A stretch of 64,000 bases of DNA from Pempheris klunzingeri (GCF_042242105.1 NC_092019.1:13078328-13142327), one strand, 5' to 3'; counted from the stretch's first letter, positions 24,501-37,369 are shown. The notes: generated from the letters alone by a model not told the origin. Program-made: numbers and translations.

Positions 24501-25585
24501 ATAATAATTGGTCAGCTTTTCACTTCTATGGTTTCTCAGCTTGCCACATAATTAATATTTCTTAGTGGGAATCAGAGCTGTAGCTACCATCTCGGACACA
24601 GGGGCCATGTCCTCTGCAATTGTTTCTGAGAGTCTGGACCAGGGGACACTTTGTATTCTACATGGATGAGTATTTTATAGACTAATTCCCATATTACTTT
24701 GACACAATGCATAATATTTTACTGCTTTTAGTCCAATTAATAAATAGACAATCAAAAAAGTAAGGAATTCATAATTTCTCCATCATAATATCAACAATAT
24801 TATCATAATGGGGAAATAATGAATCAATGTGTAGTGTCAGTGTCCAGTGCGTTTATTTATATGTTGAGATAATTCACCTGTCTTTGGCTGCATGATCAAC
24901 TTAAAAAAAAAAAACACTGGCTTATCTAAAAATGCAGCGTCACATTACTGACAGTAATGTCTCTCAGCTCATGATAGGTGAGGTCTTTAAAATAAACATT
25001 TTTGCAGGAAAGACACTCGTGGAGAAATAAAGAATACAGAAAATAAAAAAATGTTAATGACAGTTAGATGAATAAATAAAATGTTTTTAAAAATCAAAGA
25101 AAACAACTGAGGCTTTCTTAATGGTTTCTGAACCTTTTTTTCTGAGGGATGGTGGACCTCAGTATTTCTTAAAACCTTCTTGAATGCACACATAAAATCC
25201 ACAGCCAACACGTTTGATCCACTGTGCATTAGCTTTGTCTACTGACTAAACAGCACAAAGCCTCCATGAACACCAACCAGCCTAAAATAATAGCAAGGCG
25301 TGTGTGCCATTAATGCAACTTCATGCTAATTGTTATCGTTGTGCATTTGCCGCAAACCTGCAGTTATTTTGCCCCCATGAAGTATTTCGTGCCCCTGCAG
25401 GAGGTCACCACGCCTGAGCATACTGGTGTTGTGTTTATAGCTGTTACCGTTTAAGTGACTGGATACTTACTGTCATCCACGTCCTCCGCCGACTGGCCCT
25501 CGTCGTTTTCAGATGCTGTGTCTCCACTGCGGGGTCTCCTCTCGGCTCCGTCCTCTCTGGTCGCCGCGGCAGCAGCTTCGTCCAT
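18597..25585 (-). CDS. Large C2H2 zinc-finger protein, about 27 fingers (gene C)
   Basis: Exon 1 is 25585-25471 (ATG then an Ala- and acid-rich 38-residue leader, donor GACA/GTAAGTA). Exon 2 is 22999-18597, a single 4.4-kb exon after acceptor CTCTATTTTTAG. Phase 1 matches at the join, giving about 1505 aa. The first finger (CRDCGEAFREEATYLEHRQQH, given here as two parts: CRDCGEAF and EHRQQH) follows at once, then about 26 more, several degenerate. Most lack the TGEKP linker. An acidic Ser/Glu segment lies near residues 400-500. Four copies of a leader resembling KSFLHQVxQLKKK precede fingers of the SRASAL type. The protein ends in the family finger HQHYIEHARGVY. The likely role is sequence-specific DNA binding in the nucleus. 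The 2.5-kb intron (23000-25470) shows no other gene. Confidence 0.85.
23000..25470 (-). other. Intron 1 of gene C
   Basis: Bounded by donor GTAAGTA (25470) and acceptor TTTTTAG (23000) on the minus strand. It contains an AT-only palindromic run at about 24361-24412 and no recognisable coding or RNA gene. Confidence 0.6.
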
Positions 25586-25730
25586 CTTGGCGTGGCTCAG
25601 TTTGGTGCTAGCTAGCTAGCTAGCTCACTCTACCGTTAGCTAGCGCACGTTAGCTTAACGGCGCCACGGTTGATTTAAATGCGTTTCTCCTTCGCTTCGG
25701 TCACTCAGCACAAAGCAGGAGGGGATAATT
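25581..25730 (-). promoter_or_regulatory. CpG-rich promoter region of gene C with GCTA tandem repeats
   Basis: The start codon lies in CCAAGATGGAC, which resembles a YY1 initiator. Just upstream (25607-25660) there is a run of GCTA units followed by further TAGC copies. CpG density rises relative to the flanks. The transcription start itself is not determined. Confidence 0.4.
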
Positions 25731-28262
25731 AATGAGAAATATGTCTATTAGTCTAGTAAGTTACCATACAACGAAGCAGCATTTTGTATTGTTTTTAGCA
25801 ATGAAGGTGATGGTGAGCGGCGCGGCTGGCTGTGCTACACATACACCTGCGCTGTGAGTCTGCGCGTCCAAAGCGGAAGTAGATTCTTCTTCTTCTGTTT
25901 TGTTTCCTTCAAGTAAAACCTGCAGCCAACCCACCAACTTAACTGTGAATATAAAGTGCATTATTGTCAGTGGGTTTCATTCAGAGGATTAAACACACAC
26001 TGAGCAGCTTCTAAAGGGCTCCGTGCAAAGTTAACAATAGACATTATTCCACTTATTTCAGTTTTTATCTTGCTTGTTATCAATATAAATGTTTTCCCCA
26101 ACATTAAAAGTTTCAGGCTGGTTTCTTCCTTAGGTTGCCATGGAAAGTGATGCAGAAATTTCAGTGTTTTAGTCTGTTTCTGACTATGAGGTTCATTTAT
26201 TTTTCCACAAGGGCTGCAACTATGGATGGTTTTCGTTGTAATTTAATTTGTTGATTATCATCTGGATTGATCGATTGGTTGTGTGGCCTATCAAATGTCA
26301 GGAAATGGTGATAAATGTCGATCAGTGTTTCCCAAATCCCACGATGACTTCCTCAAATGTTTTGCATTGTTCACAACACAAATAAATTCATTCCACTGTC
26401 ACAGCAGAGTAAAGAAACCAGAAAATATTCACATGTAAAAGAGGTTTCACTCAAATTGATAAATCAAACATCACAACAGTTGATTAATAGCTGACAACTT
26501 ATCACACTGAGCTGGTAGCACAGTATATTGACTGTTGAAATAATAATTTAATAAATGTATTAATAAGTGCCTGCATTGTTTTTTCCCCAGGCAGGCAAAA
26601 TGTAATTTTCCCATTTCCACATTTTCCCTCCTAATTTTCCTTCATCGATCTTGATGCATACTTGCTGTCTTTTAATTTTTCCGAGACATATTGAAATGAA
26701 TGATGAATTCGCTTTACCTAACAAGTACAGCGCAACACAGCATTATAATCAAAGGCAAGTTTTATTTAATCCAGTATGTAGACATCATGGGAAACTTCTA
26801 TTTCTTTCCATGCTAAAACAGTGGATAGAGGTAGAAGGGCACGTTTTTGAATCTTAAGACACACAGGGACGGTTCGGTTTGTTTTTTCTCTTTACAAATG
26901 GGCCGTGGGTTTATTTTACAGTAGGATGAAGATTTTCGGTCACCAAAGCTACTCAAATGCCCTTTATCATATAACAGAGGGGGTGGGTTTCTGTACTGAG
27001 CTAGATCTACAGTTATGGAATGAATTTGTTCAGTATTCACAAAAAAAATACATTGAATTGTAGTCAAAAGTGGACTTCATTTTATAAATACGGGTACATT
27101 CCAATCTGAAATATTCATTCTGGTAAAGAGATGCACATTACATGGCACTCATCAGTTTACAGTACTGCCATCAAGTCAGTTTGAGATCTAATTATCAGGT
27201 ATATCATTCATGACATGCTGCCAGAAATTTGCTGAATTTAAGTGCACCTACTGGAGCGAAACATCGATTCTACATCATCTATTTCATGTTTGTTTTGCCA
27301 TTGTAAAACATATTAATGACAAAACATGACATGACATTTTATGTCTTTTAGTTTAATTTATTACAAAATTCACTGTTTGACAACAGTGTCATCAATAAAT
27401 GTGTAATGACGCTACTTCTTCCCTGTTTCCAATTATCACTCAAGAGCTGAATTTACAGAAAACTCTTATTGTGAAATGACCTTTACATTTGTTTACAGAT
27501 AGTTTCGCTTTGACCAAATTAGCATGATGTGAACTTTACTCATGAGACATTTGGACCCAGCCAATGGCCCTGTGAGTACAAGAGCTTCCCATCAGTGTTA
27601 CGCTGCATGTTGTCAGCTTTCTGATGTATCCTCTGACACATGTAATGTGTGACCGCAACAACCCGGCCCTCCCCTCCTCCAAAGCAAAAACTTACATGTC
27701 TTTACAGTATCTAAGAGTTAGTTGCTCTGTGTTTTGGGAGTGAGGTCACATTGTTGAGTCTACCTTAAGCACAAACTAGGCCTAGAATACCAAGACAGCA
27801 GACATGCAGACTGTACTCATAAAAGGCACACAGTATACTGTACATGAAGAAACACAGTTCAAATGGTTCGGAACTATAAAAGTACTAATATTATCTAAAT
27901 CTAAATGTCATTGGCAATAAATGAAATGCAGGTCGTAGAACCACATTAATCTGCACCCCTCAAAAGTTGTTTAAACGAGTTAAGTATTAAGATCATTTAA
28001 GTGCATTTAAAAAGACTGAAATTTCTTTAATGGCACCTGTATACACCTTGTGTTATGAACAACACTGTGCAGTCTAATTTGGAGCTGAGAGACTTTAAAT
28101 CAAACGTGCAGCAAGTGTGCAGACTGAATCAAGTTTCACTTTTAGCCTTATTTCTAATGCCCATCAGGCCAAACTGCACAACTGAGGGTCAAATAAATGA
28201 GGTTCCACTGGCAAAAAAATGCTAAAAAAACGTAGTGAAGTGTTGTTGCTAATGTAGAAATG
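25731..28262. other. Intergenic and 3' UTR of gene D
   Basis: No coding exon recognised. The part near 28262 is the presumed 3' UTR of gene D; a minus-strand AATAAA occurs at 27357-27362. The rest is AT-rich unique-looking sequence. Confidence 0.35.
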
Positions 28263-31200
28263 TCAAATCTCCCCTTGTGCATGTTGCAAGTAATGCATTT
28301 GTAGATCCAGCTCCCGAGGAAGAGAGCACCCGCATATCATGCACTGTAGAAGCCGTTCTGGGGCAAAAGGCAAACGGGGTCCAAGTTTGTGAGGTTCTGT
28401 CCTTGGGGCAAGCTGAGGTAGGGGCAGGGTCTGTGGCATGTGAGGCCTCTCACTCATGACTGCCTGTGGTGTGAAAAAAATATTTGGGTGTGGAGGTCTT
28501 GGAAGTGCACCAACTGTGACAGAGTGAAGAGGGTGAGGGCCAGGCAAAGCGAGAGGAGGAAGCGGAGCGAGTGGAGGTGAGAAAAAAGGAGAAGGCTGGT
28601 TTATGATTATTTGCGTGCCTGTTACCATTGGTTGCTGTTGCAGCTCCTGTCCATTCCCTGGTTTGAGTTGCCCTGTGAGCAGCGTTTGAGGGTTAGTTTG
28701 GAAGCCCCATACTGGCGTTCCCATCCCCGGGCCAAAACGATGAGGCTCGTATTGAATGGAGATGGGAACCTTCTGTGTCGCTGTCTGACTCTGCACATTG
28801 GCCCAGCCAGATGACACCTGCTTTTGCTGCAGCTGATAATCTTGATTATTTACTAATTTCTCAGGGGAGTTTAAAGTCTTTGGAATTCCTGGTGGCGTTG
28901 GTATGTCCCACAGGGTGCTACCTACCCCGTGAGAAACAGGAGTTGAAATTGGCATAGCACTGCTTTGGTCTATTTGAGCTGAAGTGGACGCAGCTGCTAA
29001 GCCTGAAACCCACTGCTTTTGCAGCTCACAGCCGTTCCAAGGCTTCTCCGGCTGGCTAACAGTCGACGGTATTACTTGAGGATTACTCATGTCCCACACT
29101 CTAGTGTCCTCTTTTTTAGGAGGTGTGGATGGCTCCTTTTGTATCAAGCCTGGGGCACCTGGCCATCGTGACAGTTGAAGCTCTTGAACGAGCTTATTTG
29201 GAGAGCTCCGTGAATTTGCTAGTAGTCCAGGTCTGACACTCCACAGAGCTGCCCCATCTATGTAGGACGGAACAGAAAAATCATGCAAAGAGCTTGTGGA
29301 AGCGAGCACTGTGGATGTGGGTGTGTTACTCCAAGTAACAGGCTTGTGCTGCCTGTGCTGCTCCATCTCACTCACTGCTGATGGGCTGGATTTTTTTGCC
29401 GCAGCCAGGAGGGAGTTGACGACAGAGGATGTGCCCTCTTTCGTGTGCGATGACTCTGAACTCTGAGCAGAAGTGGGGCCTGACTGAGTTATCGAAGGGC
29501 CGTCCGCCCAGCCCGGACTTCTCTGGTGGTGCTGCTGTAGGCCTGAATGTGGTGGGCTGTCGAACTGTGTCTGCTGTGGAGCAGCATGCTGGTGCTGTGA
29601 CGATGGGACAGGCATTACCTCCCCACCGTCCACCTTCCACTGCACCGGCTGAGGGTGTAGCTCGGACAGCCACGGCTCCTTCTGCTGTTTGCCTTGTAAA
29701 TCCATGCGTGACGAGAGCATGGAAGACTGTGCCTGGACTCCCCGTCTGTGCAACTCAGCCTCTCTCAGTACAGAAACTGGATATGGAGAGAGCTGAGAGC
29801 TAACCATCCCTGAGCCTCCTAAAGGTCTCGACCAGCCCCACATGAGCCTCCCCCCTCTCCTCCCCCTGCTACTGCTAGCCCTCCCTCTCATCCTAGCACC
29901 CACCGGGAAAGAATTATACTGGCTCAAACTCTGGCGCTTGCGAGCGTGGATCTTCTGGTGTACTAGCAGGCTGCTGAACCACGAGAAGGTTTTGTGACAC
30001 TCATCGCAGCGATGAGGTCTCTCTCCTGTATGCGTGTTCATGTGATCACGGAGCAGATAGGCTAAACCAAAGCTCTTGTCACACAGGTCACACTTATGAG
30101 GTTTGTCACCATTATGTGATAACATATGGTGCTGTAGTTGGGTCTCATCGCTGTAGCCTTTGCGGCAGCTGGTGCAGCGGAACGGTTTTTCCTGATGCAA
30201 CTTTTGATGTGTTTTCATATTCTGCAGGAAGGCAAAGTCCTTCCCACAGTCGGGACATTTGTATGGCTTCTTGCCTGTGTGGATGATGAGATGTTGCTGT
30301 AAGTAGCTACTGAACCTGAAGCCCTTGCCACACACTTTGCACTGGTAAGGCTTGTCCTTGGAATGTATGCGCATATGCAGCTCTAACACTGAGCGGTGGC
30401 GGAAAGTTTTTCCACACTCGGAACACTTGTACGACTTAAGACTAATGCCATCGTTTCTCCATTTCCCCTGCACATTATCACTGCTTAAGGGAGCAAATTG
30501 CTTTTTAGGTGGTGCTGCCACCTTCTCTAAATATTGTGCTACATACTTATGGACACTTAACACATGTAAATTTAAACTGGATTCATCACAATAAACACTT
30601 GGGCAGTGAGGACAGGTGTGTCCTTTTTCCCACAACTTGTTAATCTCACTCGGGGGTCTGGGCGTTCTCTCCAGCTTCTCATACTCCGCCTCATGAATAA
30701 GCATGTGGGCTCTCAGGTTAGCTGGTGTCCAGTAGGTCTGGGGACAAAGGGGGCAGTTGAATGTGCGTTTCGGCTCCTCGCTCTGGTGTGCGTTCTCTTT
30801 TCCGGGCCCTCTTACCGCCTCCTGTGCGGGAACGGGGGCCTGCTTGCTGGGCTGCTCAGTGGAGGAGTTGGTTTCGCGCAGCCTATGCTGGCGGCAGTGC
30901 GCCTTCATATTCTGGGCAAAGGCAAATTTTTTACCGCATTCAGGACAGCGGAAGGGCTTCTGGCCTGTGTGCAGGTACTGATGCTGATGGAGGAGGCTGC
31001 TGTACTTGAAGGTCTTCCCGCAGATGTTGCACAGGTGAGAGCGCGTGTTGTCTGTGTGCTTGCGACGGTGGTCTTCCATGACGGAGTAGTGTTTGAAAAC
31101 CATGCCGCACTCCGGGCATTCATAGGGTTTCAGGGCGGTGTGACATCGCTGGTGGTAGCGCAGGGCCATGGTGTTTGGGAAAGTTTGACTGCACTCTTGG

Positions 31201-32528
31201 CATGTAAAGATGCTCTCCTGTGAGTGGGTCATCATGTGCTTAGTGACAGACACCTTGAACTGGAACTCTTGGCGGCACAGGGGGCAGTGGTAAGGCTTTT
31301 CTACTGTATTGCAGCAGTTGTGGTCCCTCAGCTTGTCCACTGTGGAGAAGATCCTCTCACATTCTGCACATTCAAAACAACCCTCCTCCTTTGCTTGCAT
31401 CTCCTTCTTTGGAGTAACAAGTTGCTGCTCCTCCTCTTTCTCTCTATGTTCATTTCTGTGTTTAATGAGGCTGCTGCGGTGCTGAAAGGTAAGGCCGCAT
31501 TCTTTACAGGTGAGGGGCGTGAGCTCATCCTCGTGCGCGTGAAAGTGGCGGTGAAGGTTGAACGTCTCGCGGCGGTTGAACCTCTTCCCGCACTCCTTGC
31601 ACACCAATCGGCACTTTTTTGGCTTGGCTGTGGAATCAGCATCCTCCCCTCGGTCTGCCTCTTCATCCTCCTCCACCACCTCCCCTATCCTGTCGACTTC
31701 TCCCACCGGCTCCTTAGCCAGCTCCCTGTGTGCGCTCCTCTCATCACACCGTAAGTTGTCCTCCTTGGGAATCTCCTCTGCACCAGCTGTAACATTATCA
31801 CCAACGTGAGCATCCTGCTGCACCTCCTCAGCACTCTCCGAAACCTTGCTGTGGTCTGGAAGAGAAAAGCACATCATATTAATAACTTAGCAAACAGAAA
31901 TAAACAGTACACAACCCATGTTAGTTGCGTGTTTATCTACCAAACTGCACCAGACTGCCACAGAGCAGATCAGAGCCTACAGAGCAGGATGCTAGCTTGA
32001 TTTTGTTATGGAAATTTTCGTTTGCAGAGTTGACAGGCTGTATTGAACCGGTAGTGAGAGCTACAGCTCAGGTTAGCCTGGAGGCTAACGCTAACAGTAA
32101 AAAAAAAACAAAAAAAACATTAACAACGTTAGCTTACCACACTTATAATTTTCCTGCTTGTGTGTTTTCGCCTCTTCATCGTCGTCTTCAGCTTCGGACC
32201 AGTCGAAAGCCCGCTGGTCGTCGCCCGGAGCTTCGGTCATATCTGCAGCTGCTGTGGGGTCCTCCGGTGAACTGCATGTCGTTTTGTCGGCTCCAGCCCC
32301 GGACTCGACACTAACCTCGGAATGGCTGGCAACAGGACCGCCGTCGTTGCCAACACTGTTTCCCCGCTCATGGTTGGGGCTCTCCGTGGTTTTCTTAGGT
32401 GATGTTTCATCTTTCTGACTTAAGCTGCACCCAGACTCCACCGCCGCGGCCCTCTCCCCAGATGTGTCCACCTCCTCCGCAGGGGATTTCTGTCGTTTTG
32501 GAGACTCTGATGGGTCTACGGCGGCCAT
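28263..32528 (-). CDS. C2H2 zinc-finger protein with 17 fingers and a Pro/Gln/Ser-rich tail (gene D)
   Basis: Exon 1 is 32528-32138 (M-A-A-V-D start in a strong Kozak context, acidic Ser/Glu-rich, donor GTAAGC). Exon 2 is 31855-28263 after acceptor GCTTTTCTCTTCCAG. Phase 1 matches; total about 1327 aa. After an acidic Glu/Asp segment come 16 fingers in two arrays: CKECGKRFNRRETF to CPHCPSVYCDESS, and CSECGKTFRHRS to CDECHKTFSWFSS. A finger triplet is duplicated between the arrays. Residues of roughly 800-1290 are disordered-looking, rich in Pro, Gln, Ser and Trp, and could serve as a transcriptional effector region. The last residues form the family finger CMICGCSLPRELDLQMHYLQHAQGEI. No KRAB, SCAN or BTB domain was seen. 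Confidence 0.87.
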
Positions 32529-32640
32529 GTTTCCCCCATGCACCCCCTTGTCCAGAACACACAAGGATCATGCTAGCCAGCCTGAACAAGGAATCACATA
32601 TCCGGCCGAAATTTTCAAAATAAAACCCTTAAATTAAAGA
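32524..32640 (-). promoter_or_regulatory. Putative promoter / initiator of gene D
   Basis: The start codon overlaps GCCATGTT on the plus strand (32525-32532), the core of a YY1-type site. A GC-rich stretch with CCGGCCG (about 32600) lies just upstream. No TATA box is evident. The transcription start is inferred. Confidence 0.35.
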
Positions 32641-33641
32641 TTTCCCCCTCTGCTGCTTTTGCTGTTCTCCACACACCAAACACTCCCTTCACAACTTAAT
32701 TCAGCCTGAATAATCTGTTCAACGCAGCCATTAATATCACGAGAACTTTTTTGTATGCTATGTGACAAATCCACAAGTGATCAGCTGAATTTATTTGGAG
32801 TCCATGTCTGACATTTATTAAAGTTTAGTTACATTTCATGGGAACAGTAGCTATCTACAAAATATAGCTTGTGCAAAACTACGTAGATGATGGCCATATA
32901 CTGTTTTTATAGCAGCTATCTACAAACACATCCATCATACTGCATGCAAGATTATAATAAATAGCCCCTACATACTTATGTATGCTTTTAAATTCCACCA
33001 GAAACATATTAGTTGAAGTCTGAAGCCCACTGTGATGTTTAGTTTCAAGGTTGTTTGTTTTTCATACCATTATAAAATGGAAACTCTTTAAAATGTAATA
33101 TTTTTGTCTTAAAACACACTGAACAGAACATAGTCTACCTTTATTGTCCAACCAAAGCTGGAAAGCATGTACCATGAAACTTTTAAAAAAGCACAAGCAT
33201 ACATTAGCAGGTACTTACAATAGCTGTATGACTACAATATATGGTAACAACTGTAGATTACAAGTACTTTTATGACAATGTAGTTAGTGTATCAGAAGAA
33301 TTGAGACAGTACTGAACTAGTAAGAGCATGGTGAGCTTTGCAGCTCAGCTGCAAAGCATGTACAGTGACATGCATATTAAACATCAGCACCTATAGTATA
33401 TTGTTGTCTGGGTGTTGAAAGTTTCATGAGTGAAGTTGTCACTCTACAGAGCAACTGTTTTCCAGGAAGTCTTTTAGCACAAGTATATGTATATATGTCT
33501 GAGGAACCAAGCTAATGTTAAGGCCACCCAATTATCTCATATGTCCAATTTTCTTCTCCACTTCAGTCCTCTCTGAAGACAAACTTAAGTGCGACATAGA
33601 TTACTGATTTGGAGTAGGACTTAAAAGTCCAAATAACTCAG
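32641..33641. other. Intergenic, nothing recognised
   Basis: AT-rich sequence between the 5' end of gene D and the 3' end of gene E. I see no exon, RNA gene or repeat family. Confidence 0.4.
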
Positions 33642-33647
33642 TTTATT
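33642..33647 (-). terminator. Poly(A) signal of gene E
   Basis: A minus-strand AATAAA lies about 100 nt past the stop at 33749, implying a short 3' UTR. Confidence 0.45.
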
Positions 33648-33748
33648 TTTACAGAAATACTTTCAATAGAAAAAGAGCATCATTTTTTGTCACATTTGAA
33701 ACACCAAATATGTATAATGTGCACTTTGGGTTTCCAAATACTTTCTCC

Positions 33749-34027
33749 TCAGCGTCGTCTTCTGCGCCTGTGGTCAACGGCTCTTCCTCGCCGCGGCCGC
33801 GGCACACTTCCATTTGTGTCTGTGGGTGGATCAGGGGGAAAAGTGCCATGTACGTCAGGGGACGATGGTGCAGGTACCACCGCTACAGCTGACTGATTAT
33901 TTGAATGCTGGCTCACCAGCGGCTGCGGCTGTATTTGTGTTTGTTGCTGTTGTGGCTGTTGTTGTACTACATGTGGCTGCTGCTGATGTTGTAGTTGAGT
34001 TTGCAGTGGTGTTTCAATCCGCTGTTG

Positions 34028-34058
<31 letters not shown>

Positions 34059-35811
34059 TGCGGTTCTATGTGTTGTAGCTGTTGCTGCTGAGCTGGCTGA
34101 GAATGTAAGTGCTGTTGAGATGTTTGTGATTGGTGTGCTTGTTGTACACGATGCTGCTGTGGCTGTGGTTGTTGCTGTGCCTCAAGCACTCCCAACAGCC
34201 TTTGCAAGAGGACATTGTTTTGTTGTAGACTGACTGCTAATGCCTCCTGAGAAGCAACAAGTGTTCTCATGTCCTGTCTGAAGCCATCACCAAACTCCTG
34301 CAGGCTCTTTTCTACCCGATTTCCCAGTTGAATTGCGGCTTCCCCTAACCCTCGCAGCTCATCCTCAAGCCAGGAGCTGCGCGGAGGGACTTCAAGAGGA
34401 CCCTGATGTGCTCCAAGTGACGGCTGAGGACTGCTGGGCTGAGGGCTGCCATTCAGAAAAGGAGCACTATAGAGGGGGGAGGGAGGCAGCCATCGTTCTG
34501 ATGGAGGGGGTGGTCCTATACCCAGACCCAGTGCTAATCCTAATTTGTCCTCCATGCTGTTCTCTACTGGTTCACACTCAGGCTCACCCATGTCTCTCTC
34601 ACGCTCAGGATTGTCCTCATCTTTCTCCAAACCATCTCTGTCTGATCCATCCACTCCTACACCTGCAAAATATTATAAATGGATACAAGTAATTGCAACC
34701 TATTATAATCTAGAAAGAAAAGAAGGTGAGCAATCAGACAACTTATTTTTTACCTGTATCAGAGTCAGGGAAGCATGGGAAACTGGGCTTTGGTCTGGTG
34801 TTTTGCTTTTGCCTGGCTTGCTGAAGTCTGGGGCTTGTCTGGGATGGACGTCCAAGCATCGAGGCCCCTCTGCTAGATGGCAGGTAACAACTGCGGTGGC
34901 GAGCATCAGCTAGCCGGCCTCCGTTCCGTCTCTTCAAATCATCCCAGCGCTTCTTCACCTCTCGAAGGGTACGTGGGACTCGGGACACTGCGTTGACTCT
35001 CTCTAGGATTCCTGCCCAGATACGCTCTCTCTCCCGCCGCCGGAGCCTCCCCGCAGGACCAAAGAGCTCTCCTTCACACCGAGTGACTTCTGACACCAAC
35101 ACCTCCAGCTCTGCTCCACTGAAACGACTCTTTCTTTTTCCTGCACCACCAGCAGCCAGTGCAGCTGACATAGCTCTGTCTGTAGCGAGGAAGTTGAGAG
35201 CACAGCCAAAAAGGGAAAGAAAGAATATTAAGTGAAGCTAAATATGCCGTATGATAAAGACAAATCAGTCTTAGTTTTAGAGTGCTAAGTCAAAACAACT
35301 CAATTGTACTTCAGTCTTTCCTGAGTATACTGGAGCTAAATGTTAACTTGGTCAAATAAAATGCTGGTAGGTGCTGGATTGATAAAAATATATTACTGTA
35401 GTATTGGCTGTGCTTAAGTACACTGCTGATAAGATTTGTTTATGGAATAGTAATAAATGTATGTGTTTTATACACAGTTCTCATTATGAGCCACATGCTC
35501 TGCAGAACATTGCAAATAAACAAAGAAATGCATTTCCCATAATGGTGAGGCTTACTTTGTTCGATGGACAAGAGGTCATCTGAGGACATGCCGGGTGCCA
35601 TGATGTTCGGATGCACCACTACCACGTTGAAGGGGAGTCCGCCAGGTAATCCACTGTTCTGGTCACAGCTGCCATCTGAGTCCTCATCCTCCCGGGGGAA
35701 GCCGTTTTCTGAGGCTCCCCCTCCAAAGGGTCCCTCCGGAGACTCCACTTTGATGTGCATGGGAGGTGATTGCTCGTACAGCAGCCCCCCCTCCTCGTAG
35801 TACTCAGTCAT
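33749..35811 (-). CDS. Myb/SANT-like DNA-binding regulator with a polyglutamine tract (gene E; MYPOP/NAIF1-like)
   Basis: Exons 35811-35556, 35179-34754 and 34662-33749 join in phase 1 at both junctions, giving about 531 aa. Exon 1 (acidic, with the SUMO-acceptor-like IKVESPE) has no known domain. Exon 2 carries a Myb/SANT-like helix set: RFSGAELEVLVSEV, ERERIWAGILERVNAV, TLREVKKRWDDLKRR, a pattern seen in the MYPOP, NAIF1 and MSANTD families. Exon 3 has an acidic stretch, a helical segment (LGNRVEKSLQEFGDGF, NNVLLQRLLGVLEAQQ) that may oligomerise, a Gln-rich region with a pure CAG-type run, and a C-terminal Arg-rich tail that looks like a nuclear localisation signal. It is probably a nuclear transcription regulator. 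The exact orthologue is not certain. Confidence 0.82.
33920..34190 (-). repeat. Glutamine-rich CAG/CAA repeat region in gene E
   Basis: Plus-strand reading is a dense series of TGTTG and CTG units with an uninterrupted CTG run at about 34035-34060, coding an uninterrupted Gln tract (12-13 residues) within a longer Gln/His/Pro-rich segment. Trinucleotide purity suggests length polymorphism. Confidence 0.75.
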
Positions 35812-36616
35812 GGGTCAGACCTGATTCACAGCAGAACTGACTGGCAGGCCAATCCTGATACTGGCAGCTGCTGCCCCATTAACACAAGTTCAAGGTATAA
35901 CTGAACCTATTGCTAAAGACATTTCAACTCTTCAGTGTACTTTGTCAGATAATGATGAACCTGCTTTAGGCACAGATCCACACATACTACGGGTGATTTC
36001 TTTGGAAATATAAGGAGTTTAAGGATAATTAAATACTATATTACTATTAAAATACTATTTTACTATCAGCCTTCAAATTAATCAAGTCATTGCTGCAGCT
36101 TAGTGAGAGATACAATCATTATCTGATTACAGCATTAAGTCCAGAGACCTTTATGGCCAGCTGCAGCCCCTTAAGTCCACTTCTGTCATTCTCAGTGATA
36201 CTGACATGTAACTGAAAACATACACACACTGTGTAAAAACACCTGGAGCAGGCTAAGAGCTACATCTACACGTCCAGCTGTGATACAGTGAGATGCACCA
36301 TCCAGGCAGAGAACCGCCACCAGAGCTGAAATACAACAACAAAACATAACACTGCTTACAACTGTGTAGCATCTTAGAGTAGCTTTGCTCGTTTCTCTCA
36401 ACGATGCTGACTTCTGTATTCTGTCGCATCGATGCGCATTTTTGTCTGCACCACATCCGCAATGGTTGCGCATTCCGCATACATTAGGTGCTGATCTTGC
36501 AATGGAGCTAGCCGCATGCTAACAGGCTACCACAGTTTGAGGCGAAGCGGCGGCCTGAACTGCCTGCGACAGCTGAGCGGACATGGTTAGAAAGCGGAGG
36601 CTGTTGTATGTCTTAC

Positions 36617-36726
36617 CTCATCATAATTGCACATGGGAGGCAAAACAAAACCAAAACACAATTGGCGCAGCTGTTAGCTCAGCAGCCGATACACAAACCG
36701 GAGACGGTCGCTTACTAATGACGTCA
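36617..36726 (-). promoter_or_regulatory. Putative noncoding first exon and CRE promoter of gene E
   Basis: A minus-strand donor (GAG/GTAAGA) at 36616 could end a 5' UTR exon, and a perfect TGACGTCA lies at 36719-36726. The CpG-rich stretch 36500-36720 supports promoter identity. The splice to 35.8 kb is inferred. Confidence 0.4.
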
Positions 36727-37369
36727 CCGAGGGGGTATGTTCACGACCAATCAACCAAAGTTTGGAAATGTTGAGCAAATGAATCTCGGTCTTGTATTTT
36801 TCTCTAGTTTATTAGACGGGAGCTGGTGTGTAAACAGTGAGATCATAGAGGGGAGGATGTAAGCCTTTTTAGTTTTAACTCCAGAGCTCAACCATCACTA
36901 CGCCTCAGATTAATTAATTCCAATAAAAAGCTTAAATCCGCACTAGTCAGATGAGCTGAACATGCAAAAACATATGAAATTCGTCTAAAGGCAATTCATC
37001 ATGCTCAGTCTCTAGTAATGAATTAACATGTAATTGACTTTAAATGATGCAGTTCTTTCCACGAAAGTCCTCTATAAACTCAATAGTACGGATTAAAATC
37101 CGTAACCTTTTATGAGGAGTCTCTCAGAAGAATTTCAAGGAAATTATTGGGAATTTATGTAATATATTTATATAAGATTAACATAATAAATCACTTGAAT
37201 TAGTGACTGTATTGTAATAATTACTCACACCTAAAAAGCAATAGGTGGTAAATTTGCATCGTAGCACATCCCCCTTACAATCAATCACCTGATAATTTCT
37301 AATATTTTTAATTACAATTTATATAGTGGTCTAAAGTGTAAATATCCTATGGTGTAAATATTTATTTCA

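Noticed and set aside
30606-31223. 205-aa plus-strand open frame
   Set aside because: Antisense to the finger array of gene D; the regular Cys/His codon spacing on the minus strand explains the open frame.
33814-34233. 139-aa Ala/Val-rich plus-strand open frame
   Set aside because: Produced by the antisense reading of the CAG repeat in gene E.
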